DNA of 64,000 nucleotides from JANQEU01 sp965242805. GTDB lineage: Bacteria > Bacteroidota > Bacteroidia > Cytophagales > Cyclobacteriaceae. Made by a program: the position numbers and the translations under genes. The stretch lies in assembly GCA_965242805.1 (NCBI GenBank), contig CBDETD010000002.1, forward strand, positions 1,488,001 to 1,552,000, read 5' to 3'. Below are positions 55,442 through 64,000 of the stretch, piece by piece. A model generated the notes under the pieces. The model had not been told where the DNA came from. It was given only the letters and a program-made list of their open reading frames with translations, and did no database searches. How positions within the stretch are numbered: position 1 is the first letter of the stretch; every line of letters starts with the position of its first letter.

Positions 55442-55455
55442 TTGATCATGATCAA
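55442..55455. repeat. Perfect 14-base palindrome before the YceI gene
   Basis: TTGATCATGATCAA lies between the hydrolase stop and the YceI start, 16 bases before the latter. It could be an operator or only a short hairpin; a 14-base palindrome can also arise by chance. Confidence 0.3.
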
Positions 55456-55470
55456 CTAACAATTATTACA

Positions 55471-56067
55471 ATGAAACTATCACGAAATCCTATTTTGATA
55501 TTGGCATTGGTCTTACTGACCACTCAAGTGGTACTGGCACAGACCAAGTGGACAATTGACAAGAACCATACAGACATTCGATTCACTGCCATCCACTACG
55601 TCATCACGGAAGTTGACGGAGAGTTCAAGGTATTTGAAGGTTCTGTAACAAGCATGTCCGACGATTTTGTAGGCGCTGAGGTACAATTCACAGCAGAAGT
55701 TGGTTCTATAAGTACGGACAATGAACGAAGGGATAATCACCTGAAGTCCGATGACTTCTTCAATGCAGAACAATTTCCTCAGATCAAATTTTCCGGAAAA
55801 ATTGAGAAAGAAGACGATAAATTATACCTCGTTGGAGAATTTACAATGAGGGACGTAACCAAGCCAATAAAATTTGATGTGACCCATAATGGAACCGTGG
55901 ATCTTGGCGAGCGTGGGAGGAAAGCAGGGTTCAAGATCAAAGGATCAGTAGACAGATTCGAATATGGAATCAAGTTTGATCGGGCACTTGAAACCGGAGG
56001 TCTGGTTGTCAGCCAGGAGATTCAGATCACGTGTAATGTCGAACTTAATGAATCCAAGGATTCTTAG
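55471..56067 (+). CDS. YceI-family periplasmic lipocalin-like protein
   Basis: 198 residues with a signal peptide (ends TTQVVLAQ). The single YceI domain begins TKWTIDKNHTDIRFTAIHYV and contains DNERRDNHLKSDDFFNAEQFPQIKF and MRDVTKPIKFDV, all typical. Members form a beta-barrel that binds isoprenoid-like lipids such as polyprenyl compounds in the periplasm. It is 34 bases after the hydrolase gene, with which it may be co-transcribed. Confidence 0.93.
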   Translation: MKLSRNPILILALVLLTTQVVLAQTKWTIDKNHTDIRFTAIHYVITEVDGEFKVFEGSVTSMSDDFVGAEVQFTAEVGSISTDNERRDNHLKSDDFFNAEQFPQIKFSGKIEKEDDKLYLVGEFTMRDVTKPIKFDVTHNGTVDLGERGRKAGFKIKGSVDRFEYGIKFDRALETGGLVVSQEIQITCNVELNESKDS

Positions 56068-56150
56068 TTATTCAAAGGAAGGGCCGACCTTGAGTTAAAA
56101 CCAGTTCTTGACATTAAAACAAATTATCTCTGAATTTCAAACTCAACATA

Positions 56151-56792
56151 TTGATCTTTAATCTGGTAGTAATGATTTTACTGGGCCAGGGTGCAATGGC
56201 CCAAAAATCATTACAGGAAACACCCACAGACAGTGAACTCGACAAAAGGGTCAAATCTTTTCTGAAAAGTCAAAAAGGAAAATGGAGGGATCTTAACATT
56301 CCTTCTGGGGATGGGGAAATTTTATATGATATCATTATTAAAAATGGATATAAAGATGCCCTTGAAATAGGTACCTCCACTGGTCATTCAACCATTTGGA
56401 TTGCCTGGGCAATGAGCAAGACAGGTGGTAAAGTGCTCACCATCGAAATTGATGAAACACGTTATCAAAGAGCTTTGGCCAATTTCGAAAGGGCTGGATT
56501 AACTGAGTATGTTGATGCCCGGCTGGCCGACGCTCACCAACTTGTCAAAGAACTTGATGGACCATTCGATTTTGCTTTTAGCGATGCGGATAAGAATTGG
56601 TACATCAATTACTTCAAGGATGTTTCACCTAAACTGAAATCCGGAGGATGTTTCGCGGCTCATAATGTAAGATCTACAAGAAGAGGGATGCAGGGTACGA
56701 AGGAATATCTTCAATATGTTCAAAGTTTAGAAAACTACCAGACAACAGTCGACAACACGGGAGGTGGGATTGCCATCAGCTATAAAAATTGA
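56151..56792 (+). CDS. O-methyltransferase with predicted signal peptide
   Basis: 213 residues, apparently starting at TTG 56151 (next in-frame ATG at 56172). The SAM-binding motif LEIGTSTGHSTIWIA, TIEIDETRYQRALANF, and metal/catalytic Asp in FAFSDADKNW fit the class I O-methyltransferase family of catechol/caffeoyl-CoA type. Odd: the N-terminus IFNLVVMILLGQGAMAQ looks like a signal peptide cleaved after AMAQ, although SAM is not expected outside the cytoplasm. The substrate is unknown. It is 83 bases after yceI and converges on the efflux adaptor gene. Confidence 0.78.
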   Translation: MIFNLVVMILLGQGAMAQKSLQETPTDSELDKRVKSFLKSQKGKWRDLNIPSGDGEILYDIIIKNGYKDALEIGTSTGHSTIWIAWAMSKTGGKVLTIEIDETRYQRALANFERAGLTEYVDARLADAHQLVKELDGPFDFAFSDADKNWYINYFKDVSPKLKSGGCFAAHNVRSTRRGMQGTKEYLQYVQSLENYQTTVDNTGGGIAISYKN

Positions 56793-56800
56793 TACGTACG

Positions 56801-57901
56801 TTAACCCCCAATCAGAAATTTTTTATCTACTAATTCCTGAGGATCCGAAATGCTGATCCAACCTGACTCAGCCTCTTGAGTTGAAAGGTTCATTGTTCGT
56901 AAATAATAAGCTTCACTATCTTCCCTTATTAGATAGGTTACTGATTTCTTATTGCCAATAAAAGTGAACGCATCTTCCGGCAGACAAGGAATCGAGTCCT
57001 GACTCACTTCAATTTCTGCTTCCACATACATTCCCGGGATAAAATTACCATCTTCCTCTATATGGCCATGGATCTCCACTGTCCTTTTCTCCAGGTTGAT
57101 GGATTTCCCAACTAAGTAAACCGATCCTGCAAAATATTCCTCCCCGTTCTCTGGTAACATGAATCTGATAGCTTGACCTTCCTTAACATTTATTGCATCC
57201 TTTTCGAATACTAAAAGCTCAAGATGGATGTGATCAGTATTTACCATGGAAACTGCTATTTCAGATGCGTCTATGTATCCTCCGGTATTGATGGATACTT
57301 CGGTGATATAACCATCAAATGGTGCATAAAACCTCAACTGATTTACCATTATACCTGATCTTAATTTACTAATCGGAACATTCATCATATTAAGCTGGCC
57401 TTCCAACTGCTGGTGTTTTGCAAGAGCAGCCTTGTAATCTGACTCAGCCTTCTTATAAATCTTCTCGGAAGCAATATTTTCACTTGAAAGTGTCTCCTGT
57501 CTTTTGAAATCATCTTCCAGGTAATCAAGCCGTTCGCTAATCTCAATGTACTCCCTTTGTAGTTCATAGTACTGGGGATTCTCAAGTGTGAAAAGGACCT
57601 CTCCTCTTTTTACCTTTTGCCCTGGTAAAACCCTCACTTCTTTTACAAAACCTCCATAAAAAGGACTAATGGTGGCGTAATGTGTGGGAGGGACGTCAAT
57701 ATATCCCCGGCTGGAAATTGTTTTTCGAATAGGCCTTTTCGATAGCTGGATCAATTTCATACCCTGTTCTTCAAACTGCTTTTTGTTGACGATCACCTCA
57801 TCATTACTTCTATTGGTATCAACCGTACTCCTATCTTCCGAAGAGCATGAAATTATTGTCCAACTAATGATAAATAAGGAATAGCCAATTAAATATTTCA
57901 T
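56801..57901 (-). CDS. CusB/CzcB-type efflux adaptor lipoprotein
   Basis: 366 residues, lipobox TIISC (Cys19). RND adaptor layout: barrel-sandwich (GGFVKEVRVLPGQKVKRGEVLFTL), alpha hairpin (about 115-160, RREYIEISERLDYLEDDF-like), beta-barrel and membrane-proximal domain. It lacks the Met-rich copper site of CusB and has no heavy-metal-binding N-terminal domain. It partners the RND pump encoded 7 bases upstream for export of divalent cations or copper/silver; the metal is not determinable. Confidence 0.88.
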   Translation of the reverse strand: MKYLIGYSLFIISWTIISCSSEDRSTVDTNRSNDEVIVNKKQFEEQGMKLIQLSKRPIRKTISSRGYIDVPPTHYATISPFYGGFVKEVRVLPGQKVKRGEVLFTLENPQYYELQREYIEISERLDYLEDDFKRQETLSSENIASEKIYKKAESDYKAALAKHQQLEGQLNMMNVPISKLRSGIMVNQLRFYAPFDGYITEVSINTGGYIDASEIAVSMVNTDHIHLELLVFEKDAINVKEGQAIRFMLPENGEEYFAGSVYLVGKSINLEKRTVEIHGHIEEDGNFIPGMYVEAEIEVSQDSIPCLPEDAFTFIGNKKSVTYLIREDSEAYYLRTMNLSTQEAESGWISISDPQELVDKKFLIGG

Positions 57902-57908
57902 TGCCGTC

Positions 57909-60900
57909 TTAGTTTAGGAGATAGTTTATTTCGATTGCTGATTCATTGTATTGTTGCAAATCCTGTAAGTACCTGATCTTGATTTGAATTCCACGATCAA
58001 CAGATTGTATATACTGGAAAAAATCAATTTCACCACTTTCGAATGAGCGAATGGAAGTGCTGATAAGTGTATTTGCAAGGGTGCGACCAGACCGGTCATA
58101 CTTATCAATCATCTGATCATATTTCCGGAGTTGCAATCGGAGTTGTCGATATCTGTTTAGAAAGTGGATCCTGTAATTGCTCATCTCCAGTGACATCTGC
58201 TCATGCTCCAGTTTGGCTGCTTTGACACGTGATCTCTGAGCAGAAAAAAGCAACGGAATACTAACGCCGATTTCGTATCCGGAATAGACCTTTGAATTTT
58301 CAGCGTTATTAGTGCCCTTAAAATATTCAAATTGAAGATCAGGTAGCCATTGCGATTGATTTAACTGATAAGATTTTTCAGCAATCAAAGACTTTAGTTG
58401 ATAATATCTTAAAACCGGATGTGAGACCGAATCTATGGGTTTAGCTTGATATTTGGGATTTTGGTTGACATCTACTTTGTACTCGCGATTCGATTGCATC
58501 CATCGATAAAGTTCAGAATAAGCTTGATCCAACTCATTGTTAGCGCCGTCTAATAATAATTCAATTTCTATTTGTTTGCTTTCTGCGGTCAAATTCTCCA
58601 GAATGTTTGTTTCACCCAGATCAAATCGCCTATGAGCCGCTTCTGCAAAACGGGAATACACACTGTCCAGGAATCGATACTGAGTCCTTAAAGATTCCAG
58701 ATACATTATCTTGTAGTAAGCCTTGCTCACGTTACGTTGAACGAGCTTCTCTTCAATTATATATTGGACTTCCTCCAATTGAACCCGACTTCTTTGGAGT
58801 TGACGACCTTTGGAATAAGTAGTCGGGAACTTAAAACTTTGCTGAACACCCCATACCTTGAGGGCAGCTGCGTTTTCAGCAATATTGTTTTCATCATAAC
58901 TGTGAAAAATATTCGTCTTGTCAAAATCAAATGCAGTTGACATCAATGTCTCTTGTCTTTTCACGGCCATTTCCGATGCCCTCAAGCCAATATTGTTTTG
59001 TGTGGCTATCTCAATTGCCTGATCCAAGGTTATCACTTCCTGCCCTGTGGAAAGAAATGGCATTGAGCATAATAACAATAAGGCCGCCTTCCTCTTAAAC
59101 CTGATCCTAAGAAATTTCCCATCAAGCATATAGTACAACACCGGTAAGACCAGTAATGTCAAAATTGTGGCCGTTATCAGCCCTCCTATGACGACAGTGG
59201 CAACTGGGCGCTGAACTTCAGCACCGACTGAGGTTGAAGCAGCCATTGGCAGGAATCCCATTGCGGCAGCAGAAGCTGTAAGAAGTACAGGTCTTAATCG
59301 TTGCATTGTTGCCTCAATGATCAATTCCTTCAGATCCATTTTTGAATTAACCTTCAAAGCCTTGTAGTGACCAATTAGTACGATGCCATTAAGAACAGCA
59401 ATTCCAAAAAGAGCGATAAATCCAACACCTGCCGAAATACTGAATGGCATGTCTCTAACCCAAAGAAATAGGACTCCCCCAACCGCAGCCAGAGGTATTG
59501 CTGTGTAGATCATTAATGCCTCCTTTATTGAATGGAAAGCAAAATGCAACATGATCAGGATGAGAACCAAGGCTAGTGGAACCGCAAATGCAAGCCTTTT
59601 CCTGGCATTCTCAAGATTTTCAAATTGGCCACCATAAGTTATGCGATAGCCGGGCGGTAATGTAATATTATCGTCGATCAGTACCCTCACGTCATCCACT
59701 ACGGATTCCAGATCCCTGTTTCGAACATTGACCCCTACAACAATCCTTCGTTGAGTATCATCCCTTGAGATCTTTGCCGGTCCCAGTGTATTTGTTACCT
59801 GGGCTAATTCCCGAAGTGGTACCAGAGACCCTCCAGGTGTTTCCACGGAAGCTTCCCTTAAATTCTGAATATCATGTCTAAAATCCTGACCGTATCTTAC
59901 CACAAGATCGAACCTCTTCTCGCCTTCAAAAACACTACCGGCAACTTTTCCTGCAAACCCCATACTTATCACTTCATTGACATCTGAAATATTAAGTCCA
60001 TACCTGGCAATTTTTTGACGATCGTAAGCCACACTCATTTGAGGGAGTCCGTCAATTTTCTCAACTGTAATGTCTGAAGCACCTTCTACATCCTCAATAA
60101 GTGATTCAATTTCATCGGCTTTTTCTACTAAGAGATCCAGGTCCTCACCAAAGATCTTTATGGCCAGATCTGATCTTACACCCGTAATAAGCTCGTTAAA
60201 TCTCATTTCAATAGGTTGCGTAAACTCATAATCGGCATCAGGTATCTCTCTCAGCAGTTCTTCCTTGATCAAATCAGCTAATTCATCTTTGGATGTCGCT
60301 GAAGTCCATTCTTCCTTTGGTCTCAGAGTGATGATCACATCAGTTTCTTCCATGGACATTGGGTCTGTCGGTACTTCCGCCGCTCCAATACGTGTCACTA
60401 CCTGCCTGACTTCGGGAAATTTTCTTACGACTCTTTCAATATCTGTCGTAATATCAATGGTCTTACTCAGGGAAGTTCCCGTTTCAAGTACAGGTTGGAT
60501 GACGAAATCCCCTTCATCTAATGTTGGTACAAATTCTCCTCCGAGCCCATCGAAGATCAAAAAAGCTCCAACAAGTATGGCAGCGGCAGATGCGATTACT
60601 GTTTTCCTGTGATCCAAAGCCCAAAGCAGAACGGGTCTGTAGATCGTTCGTATTGCTCTCATCAAACGAGCAGAAAAATTGTTACTTTCTCCGGTTGAGG
60701 GTTTTAAAAACATGCTGGAGATCACAGGGATATAGGTGAAACAAAAAATCATAGCTCCGATCAGGGCAAAACAAAATGTAAGGGCCATGGGCTTGAACAT
60801 CTTACCCTCAACATTTGCCAGGGACAAGATTGGTATAAAGACTATAATGATTATCAACTGTCCAAATACAGCTGAGTGCATCATTTTATTGGTACTCTCA

Positions 60901-62228
60901 AAAGTGACCTTATCTAAAAATGACTTCCGGGCGGCGGTGTCCAAACCCTCCATTTCGGATTGCTGCGAGGTCACTTTATATGCAATGTATTCAACGATGA
61001 TAACAGCTCCATCAATGATGATCCCAAAGTCAATTGCCCCAAGGCTCATCAAATTGGCATCGATCCCAAAAATGTACATGAAGGAAATTGCGAACAACAG
61101 ACAAAGAGGAATTACAGATGCGACCACCAATCCAGTTCTGAAATTTCCGAGCAGCAGCACAACCACAAAAACCACTATCAAACACCCGAGAATAAGATTT
61201 TCAGCAATTGTTGTTGTGGTTTTACCTATTAGTTCACTCCTTTCCAGAAATGGGTTGATACTGATCCCCGGTGGCAGGGCATCTTTTATGTCCTTAACTC
61301 GCTGTTTGACAGACTCAATAACCATTTTGGAGTTGGCGTTCTTCAACATCATTACCTGCCCAAGTACCTTTTCACCCTCACCATTTCCCGTTATTGCTCC
61401 AAATCGTGTGGCATAACCATAATTCACCTCAGCGATATCTTTTATGTAGATAGGAAATCCTTCCCGATTCTCAACAACTATATTTTCTATGTCCTCAATG
61501 TTTTTGGTAAGCCCCTCTCCGCGAATGAAATGAGCCTGATCAGACTTCTCAATGTATCCACCACCGGCAACACTATTGTTCTCCTCCAATGCTGAAAAAA
61601 TTTGAGCCAATGTAATGTCTATGGACCTCAATTTTTGAGGATTTATGGTTACCTCATATTGCTTCAGATATCCACCCCACGTGTTCACCTCGACTACTCC
61701 AGGTATTCCTGAAAGTTGTCTTTTTACTATCCAATCCTGGATAGTTCGGAGGTCCATGGTGGAATATTGATCCTTATATTCCGGAGCGACTTCAAGAACA
61801 TATTGATAGATCTCCCCAAGCCCAGTAGTGATCGGTCCCATTTCAGGTTTACCAAATCCCTCAGGAATGTTCTCAGCAGCACTTTCAATCTTTTCTGCTA
61901 TCAGCTGTCTGGGTAAGTAGGTGCCAAGTCTGTCCTCGAATACTATCGTGACTACCGATAGACCAAATTTCGATATCGATCTTATTTCCTTTATGCCCGG
62001 AAGGTTTGCCATTTCCAATTCAACCGGATAGGTGATGAATTGCTCCACATCCTGTGTCGACAAGTCACGTGAAGTAGTGATCACCTGCACCTGGTTGTTG
62101 GTGACATCCGGTACGGCACCAATTGATATCTGGGTCAACGCATAGCTCCCAAATCCGATTACGGCTAACGTAAAAATTAATACGATCAGCTTATTTTTCA
62201 AGCTGAAGCTGATAATATGTGAAAGCAT
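57909..62228 (-). CDS. CusA/CzcA RND metal efflux pump fused to TolC domain
   Basis: 1439 residues. Residues 1-1035 are a complete heavy-metal RND pump: N-terminal helix, porter domains with YLKQYEVTINPQKLRSIDI, TM4 proton-relay motif DFGIIIDGAVIIVEY, and closing helices ending LLVLPVLYYMLDGKF. After a short membrane/linker segment (LLLLCSMPFLSTGQ) a TolC-like region of about 380 residues begins (VITLDQAIEIATQNNIGLRA) with long helical repeats. Such fusions are known in Bacteroidota. The topology is puzzling because the TolC part must reach the outer membrane, so the linker may be a processing signal. It lies between the His-rich protein gene and the adaptor gene. Confidence 0.88.
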   Translation of the reverse strand: MLSHIISFSLKNKLIVLIFTLAVIGFGSYALTQISIGAVPDVTNNQVQVITTSRDLSTQDVEQFITYPVELEMANLPGIKEIRSISKFGLSVVTIVFEDRLGTYLPRQLIAEKIESAAENIPEGFGKPEMGPITTGLGEIYQYVLEVAPEYKDQYSTMDLRTIQDWIVKRQLSGIPGVVEVNTWGGYLKQYEVTINPQKLRSIDITLAQIFSALEENNSVAGGGYIEKSDQAHFIRGEGLTKNIEDIENIVVENREGFPIYIKDIAEVNYGYATRFGAITGNGEGEKVLGQVMMLKNANSKMVIESVKQRVKDIKDALPPGISINPFLERSELIGKTTTTIAENLILGCLIVVFVVVLLLGNFRTGLVVASVIPLCLLFAISFMYIFGIDANLMSLGAIDFGIIIDGAVIIVEYIAYKVTSQQSEMEGLDTAARKSFLDKVTFESTNKMMHSAVFGQLIIIIVFIPILSLANVEGKMFKPMALTFCFALIGAMIFCFTYIPVISSMFLKPSTGESNNFSARLMRAIRTIYRPVLLWALDHRKTVIASAAAILVGAFLIFDGLGGEFVPTLDEGDFVIQPVLETGTSLSKTIDITTDIERVVRKFPEVRQVVTRIGAAEVPTDPMSMEETDVIITLRPKEEWTSATSKDELADLIKEELLREIPDADYEFTQPIEMRFNELITGVRSDLAIKIFGEDLDLLVEKADEIESLIEDVEGASDITVEKIDGLPQMSVAYDRQKIARYGLNISDVNEVISMGFAGKVAGSVFEGEKRFDLVVRYGQDFRHDIQNLREASVETPGGSLVPLRELAQVTNTLGPAKISRDDTQRRIVVGVNVRNRDLESVVDDVRVLIDDNITLPPGYRITYGGQFENLENARKRLAFAVPLALVLILIMLHFAFHSIKEALMIYTAIPLAAVGGVLFLWVRDMPFSISAGVGFIALFGIAVLNGIVLIGHYKALKVNSKMDLKELIIEATMQRLRPVLLTASAAAMGFLPMAASTSVGAEVQRPVATVVIGGLITATILTLLVLPVLYYMLDGKFLRIRFKRKAALLLLCSMPFLSTGQEVITLDQAIEIATQNNIGLRASEMAVKRQETLMSTAFDFDKTNIFHSYDENNIAENAAALKVWGVQQSFKFPTTYSKGRQLQRSRVQLEEVQYIIEEKLVQRNVSKAYYKIMYLESLRTQYRFLDSVYSRFAEAAHRRFDLGETNILENLTAESKQIEIELLLDGANNELDQAYSELYRWMQSNREYKVDVNQNPKYQAKPIDSVSHPVLRYYQLKSLIAEKSYQLNQSQWLPDLQFEYFKGTNNAENSKVYSGYEIGVSIPLLFSAQRSRVKAAKLEHEQMSLEMSNYRIHFLNRYRQLRLQLRKYDQMIDKYDRSGRTLANTLISTSIRSFESGEIDFFQYIQSVDRGIQIKIRYLQDLQQYNESAIEINYLLN

Positions 62229-62272
62229 GTTAAGTCTTTTTAGAAGTACAGATCAGTCCAATTCGAGGTTTA

Positions 62273-62650
62273 TTAACCTATCTCGCGTGCAGGAGGCCCT
62301 CGAAACCTGTTACAGTGATGAGACCATCGCAGAAAAGTAGCATCCTCATATGTGGTATATTCCTGAGTGGACGTGGACCAATCCAATGGCACATCAGCAT
62401 GAAAGGACGTTATCATACCTAAAATGGGGTGCAGATGAGTATCATCAGGAAGTAGGTATCTTTCCAGGTGATTTTCTCCATGATCCAGGTGAAAACCAAA
62501 CTCCAAAAGGGCAAATAATCCTGAACCACATTGATGAGAAACATATTGTGGATCGTCATGTGGATAGGAAAAATGATGGTGGGGCAACACTGAGTGCAGC
62601 ATGAGCAGCGATCCTGCAATAAAAATCAATATTTTACCACCAGCTTTCAT
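62273..62650 (-). CDS. Small His-rich exported protein of the efflux operon
   Basis: 125 residues with a signal peptide (KILIFIAGSLLMLHS) and many histidines: LPHHHFSYPHDD right after it, FHLDHGENHLERY, DDTHLHPIL and WSHHCNRF. It looks like a periplasmic metal-binding or metal-sensing protein. Small proteins of this kind (annotated DUF6769 or similar) often precede Cus/Czc-like pumps in Bacteroidota. It is 44 bases before the CusA gene, and probably first in the operon. Confidence 0.72.
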   Translation of the reverse strand: MKAGGKILIFIAGSLLMLHSVLPHHHFSYPHDDPQYVSHQCGSGLFALLEFGFHLDHGENHLERYLLPDDTHLHPILGMITSFHADVPLDWSTSTQEYTTYEDATFLRWSHHCNRFRGPPAREIG

Positions 62651-62803
62651 CTATTTTCAGATAAAGGACGCTATTATTCCAAACTTAGGTTGTAAATAAA
62701 GCGGTGGGAACGAAGGTTTTATATGATGAAAGCCCGCTTACCAACTGATTTGCTTCAACCCTAAACTATTCCATACACCGTGATATTTCACAATTGACAA
62801 TAG

Positions 62804-63355
62804 TCAATCCTGGGAAGAAGCCATTAATTTTTTATAGTCTTTAATACTTGTTGACACAATATCCCGAGCTGTGGAGCTGTCCTGGAAATCTTCAACAGTT
62901 ACAGTTTTATGCTCAAGCTTCTTATAATCTTCGAAGAAATTCCTTAACTCCTTTAAAAAGTGTTGTGGTAATTGTGATATGTCATAATAGTGGTTGACAC
63001 TCATGTCATTTGCTGCTACAGCGATGATCTTATCATCCGCTTCTCCCCCATCCTGCATTCGCATGGCACCTATCACCTTGGCCGAAACTATACACAAAGG
63101 TTGGATCACGATTTGAGACAATATTAAAATGTCCAAAGGATCCCCATCATCGCAATAGGTTTGAGGGATAAAACCATAGTTTGCAGGATAATATATGGAG
63201 GAGTAAAGGACCCTGTCCAGTTTGAGCAAACCACTGTCCTTGTCCAATTCATATTTTGCTCTTGTCGCTGTTGGGATTTCGATAATGCCATTCACGACAT
63301 CAGGACATCTTTCTCCGGGGTCTACAGAATGCCATGGATTGTTGGTTGTGGTCAT
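62804..63355 (-). CDS. ppa: Inorganic pyrophosphatase
   Basis: 183 residues from ATG 63355 (an in-frame TTG lies 15 bases upstream). Family I soluble pyrophosphatase: NGIIEIPTATRAKYELDKDSG (Lys/Glu substrate site), YPANYGFIPQTYCDDGDPLDIL with the metal-binding signature D-G-D-P-L-D, and the late KKLEHK lysines. It hydrolyses PPi to phosphate in the cytoplasm, pulling biosynthetic reactions forward. It lies upstream of the His-rich gene on the same strand with 153 bases between, so it is probably separate. Confidence 0.96.
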   Translation of the reverse strand: MTTTNNPWHSVDPGERCPDVVNGIIEIPTATRAKYELDKDSGLLKLDRVLYSSIYYPANYGFIPQTYCDDGDPLDILILSQIVIQPLCIVSAKVIGAMRMQDGGEADDKIIAVAANDMSVNHYYDISQLPQHFLKELRNFFEDYKKLEHKTVTVEDFQDSSTARDIVSTSIKDYKKLMASSQD

Positions 63356-63370
63356 GTCCCCAATATACAA

Positions 63371-63697
63371 ATAAGTATCAATTAAGATTTCCGGAGTACA
63401 GAAAATTCAAAATCGCCGAAGGAGAAGTTATAATTAAAAAGAGAATTCCCAGAAAAATGCACATATTAATGTGTTACCGGTAGGGTAAATGATGATGTAT
63501 CGGTTAAATATTTGAATTCATCGAAAAATGACGAAAGATCAACTTATTTAAGGTGAAATTTAACTTTGAAAAGAATAAATTGTAATTTTAACAGCTTACT
63601 TCCATAAGTACTTGAAAATAAGGTATTTCTGTTTTCATGGTTTTATGAATGAATTAACGATCAAGGACCAAATTCAACTAACTGCTAGACTCTCCTG
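63371..63697. other. Intergenic region (327 bases) without a gene
   Basis: AT-rich. It separates divergent ppa and the secreted protein gene. TAACTTTG at 63561-63568 (plus strand) matches the -7 TAnnTTTG element but no TTG lies at a proper distance. CACAT/ATGTG arms (CACATATTAATGTG) occur around 63460-63473. No RNA gene or coding frame is evident. Confidence 0.45.
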
Positions 63698-64000
63698 ATG
63701 AAACACACCGTTTCCACACGAATATTACTGATACTGATCCTTGCCGTCGGAGGAACGATTGCTCATGCCCAGGTGACATGGGATGGAGGTGCGGGAACCA
63801 ATCTTTGGTCTGATGCAGCCAATTGGGATCCTGATGGGTTGCCAGGAAATGGTGATGATGTGATCATAGACGGGGATAGTGTTGTTGTCGATTTTGATCT
63901 TGGAGTAACCATCGATGATATCGATATCGTTAATGGGGGTATTCTCAACGTAACCTCTGGTGGAGTAATGAATCTGGACAACTCCGGAGGGAACCAGGGT
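63698..64000 (+). CDS. Secreted, surface-type protein, 3' part beyond window
   Basis: The first 101 codons of a protein that runs off the right edge. Signal peptide (ILLILILAVGGTIAHAQ, cleavage after HAQ), then VTWDGGAGTNLWSDAANWDP and GNGDDVIIDGDSVV, the start seen in large Bacteroidota adhesins and autotransporter-type beta-helix proteins with G8-like or 'autotransporter-associated' repeats, usually secreted by the type IX system. Function unknown; whether a T9SS tail exists cannot be seen. Confidence 0.75.
   Translation, partial: MKHTVSTRILLILILAVGGTIAHAQVTWDGGAGTNLWSDAANWDPDGLPGNGDDVIIDGDSVVVDFDLGVTIDDIDIVNGGILNVTSGGVMNLDNSGGNQG

Noticed and set aside
60736..61416. Open frame of 226 codons on the plus strand opposite the RND pump
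   Set aside because: Antisense to a strongly conserved pump; its composition is that of a complement of membrane helices and it has no recognisable motif.
62794..62807. TTGACAATAGTCAA as a second copy of the 19192 operator
   Set aside because: It overlaps the end of ppa, is not a perfect dyad and is not upstream of a gene start.

Overview
The window reads as chromosomal DNA from a free-living, probably marine, member of the Bacteroidota (Cytophagia-like; the rank is an inference). The signs are TTG/TAnnTTTG-type promoters, SusR-like 'triple tyrosine' regulation of sugar loci, carboxypeptidase-like regulatory domains on exported proteins, CusA pumps carrying a fused TolC domain, and lipoprotein-rich polysaccharide loci. 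Genes are tightly packed. I see no rRNA or tRNA gene, insertion sequence, integrase or CRISPR array.

Layout. 1-11 kb: housekeeping and envelope genes: metG (cut by the left edge), divergent typA, a carboxypeptidase-like-domain exported protein, an M61 peptidase, and a three-gene export operon (HlyD adaptor, MacB/FtsX permease, TolC) with no ATPase gene. 11-33.5 kb: a beta-1,3-glucan (laminarin-type) utilisation locus on the minus strand. It encodes a periplasm-facing one-component regulator, a surface operon (a glycosidase fused to a predicted outer-membrane beta-barrel, two glycan-binding lipoproteins, a GH16 lipoprotein), a GH17 lipoprotein, a cytoplasmic GH17 enzyme, a GH149-type beta-1,3-glucan phosphorylase and three MFS transporters. 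It has no SusC/SusD pair. I infer that the outer-membrane step is done by the glycosidase-barrel fusion, that oligosaccharides enter through MFS carriers, and that GH149 phosphorolyses them inside the cell. A roughly 42-base composite element is repeated upstream of the surface operon and upstream of the regulator.

33.6-41.7 kb: mixed genes: a membrane class III cyclase sharing the regulator's upstream region, a DECR1-like dienoyl-CoA reductase, a split YeeE/YedE sulfur-compound transporter, the TIGR03805/TIGR03806-type beta-helix/dihaem-cytochrome pair, a DUF6503-like lipoprotein, a JmjC-type cupin dioxygenase and a small outer-membrane barrel. 41.7-48.4 kb: a compact minus-strand operon in which three different proteins carry Rieske [2Fe-2S] domains (on a ThDP enzyme, an FMN glutamate-synthase-like enzyme and a di-haem ferric-reductase-like membrane protein), with two tiny membrane proteins, an anchored cysteine-containing protein and a leading hypothetical. 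I know no described pathway with this set and regard it as one of the two most interesting parts of the window.

48.4-54.4 kb: a beta-mannobiose operon: GH130 mannosylglucose phosphorylase, GPH transporter, cellobiose 2-epimerase-type AGE enzyme, PfkB kinase and FHS transporter. 54.5-64 kb: dienelactone hydrolase, YceI, a predicted exported O-methyltransferase, a heavy-metal RND efflux set (His-rich small protein, CusA-TolC fusion, CusB), inorganic pyrophosphatase, and the start of a secreted protein cut by the right edge.
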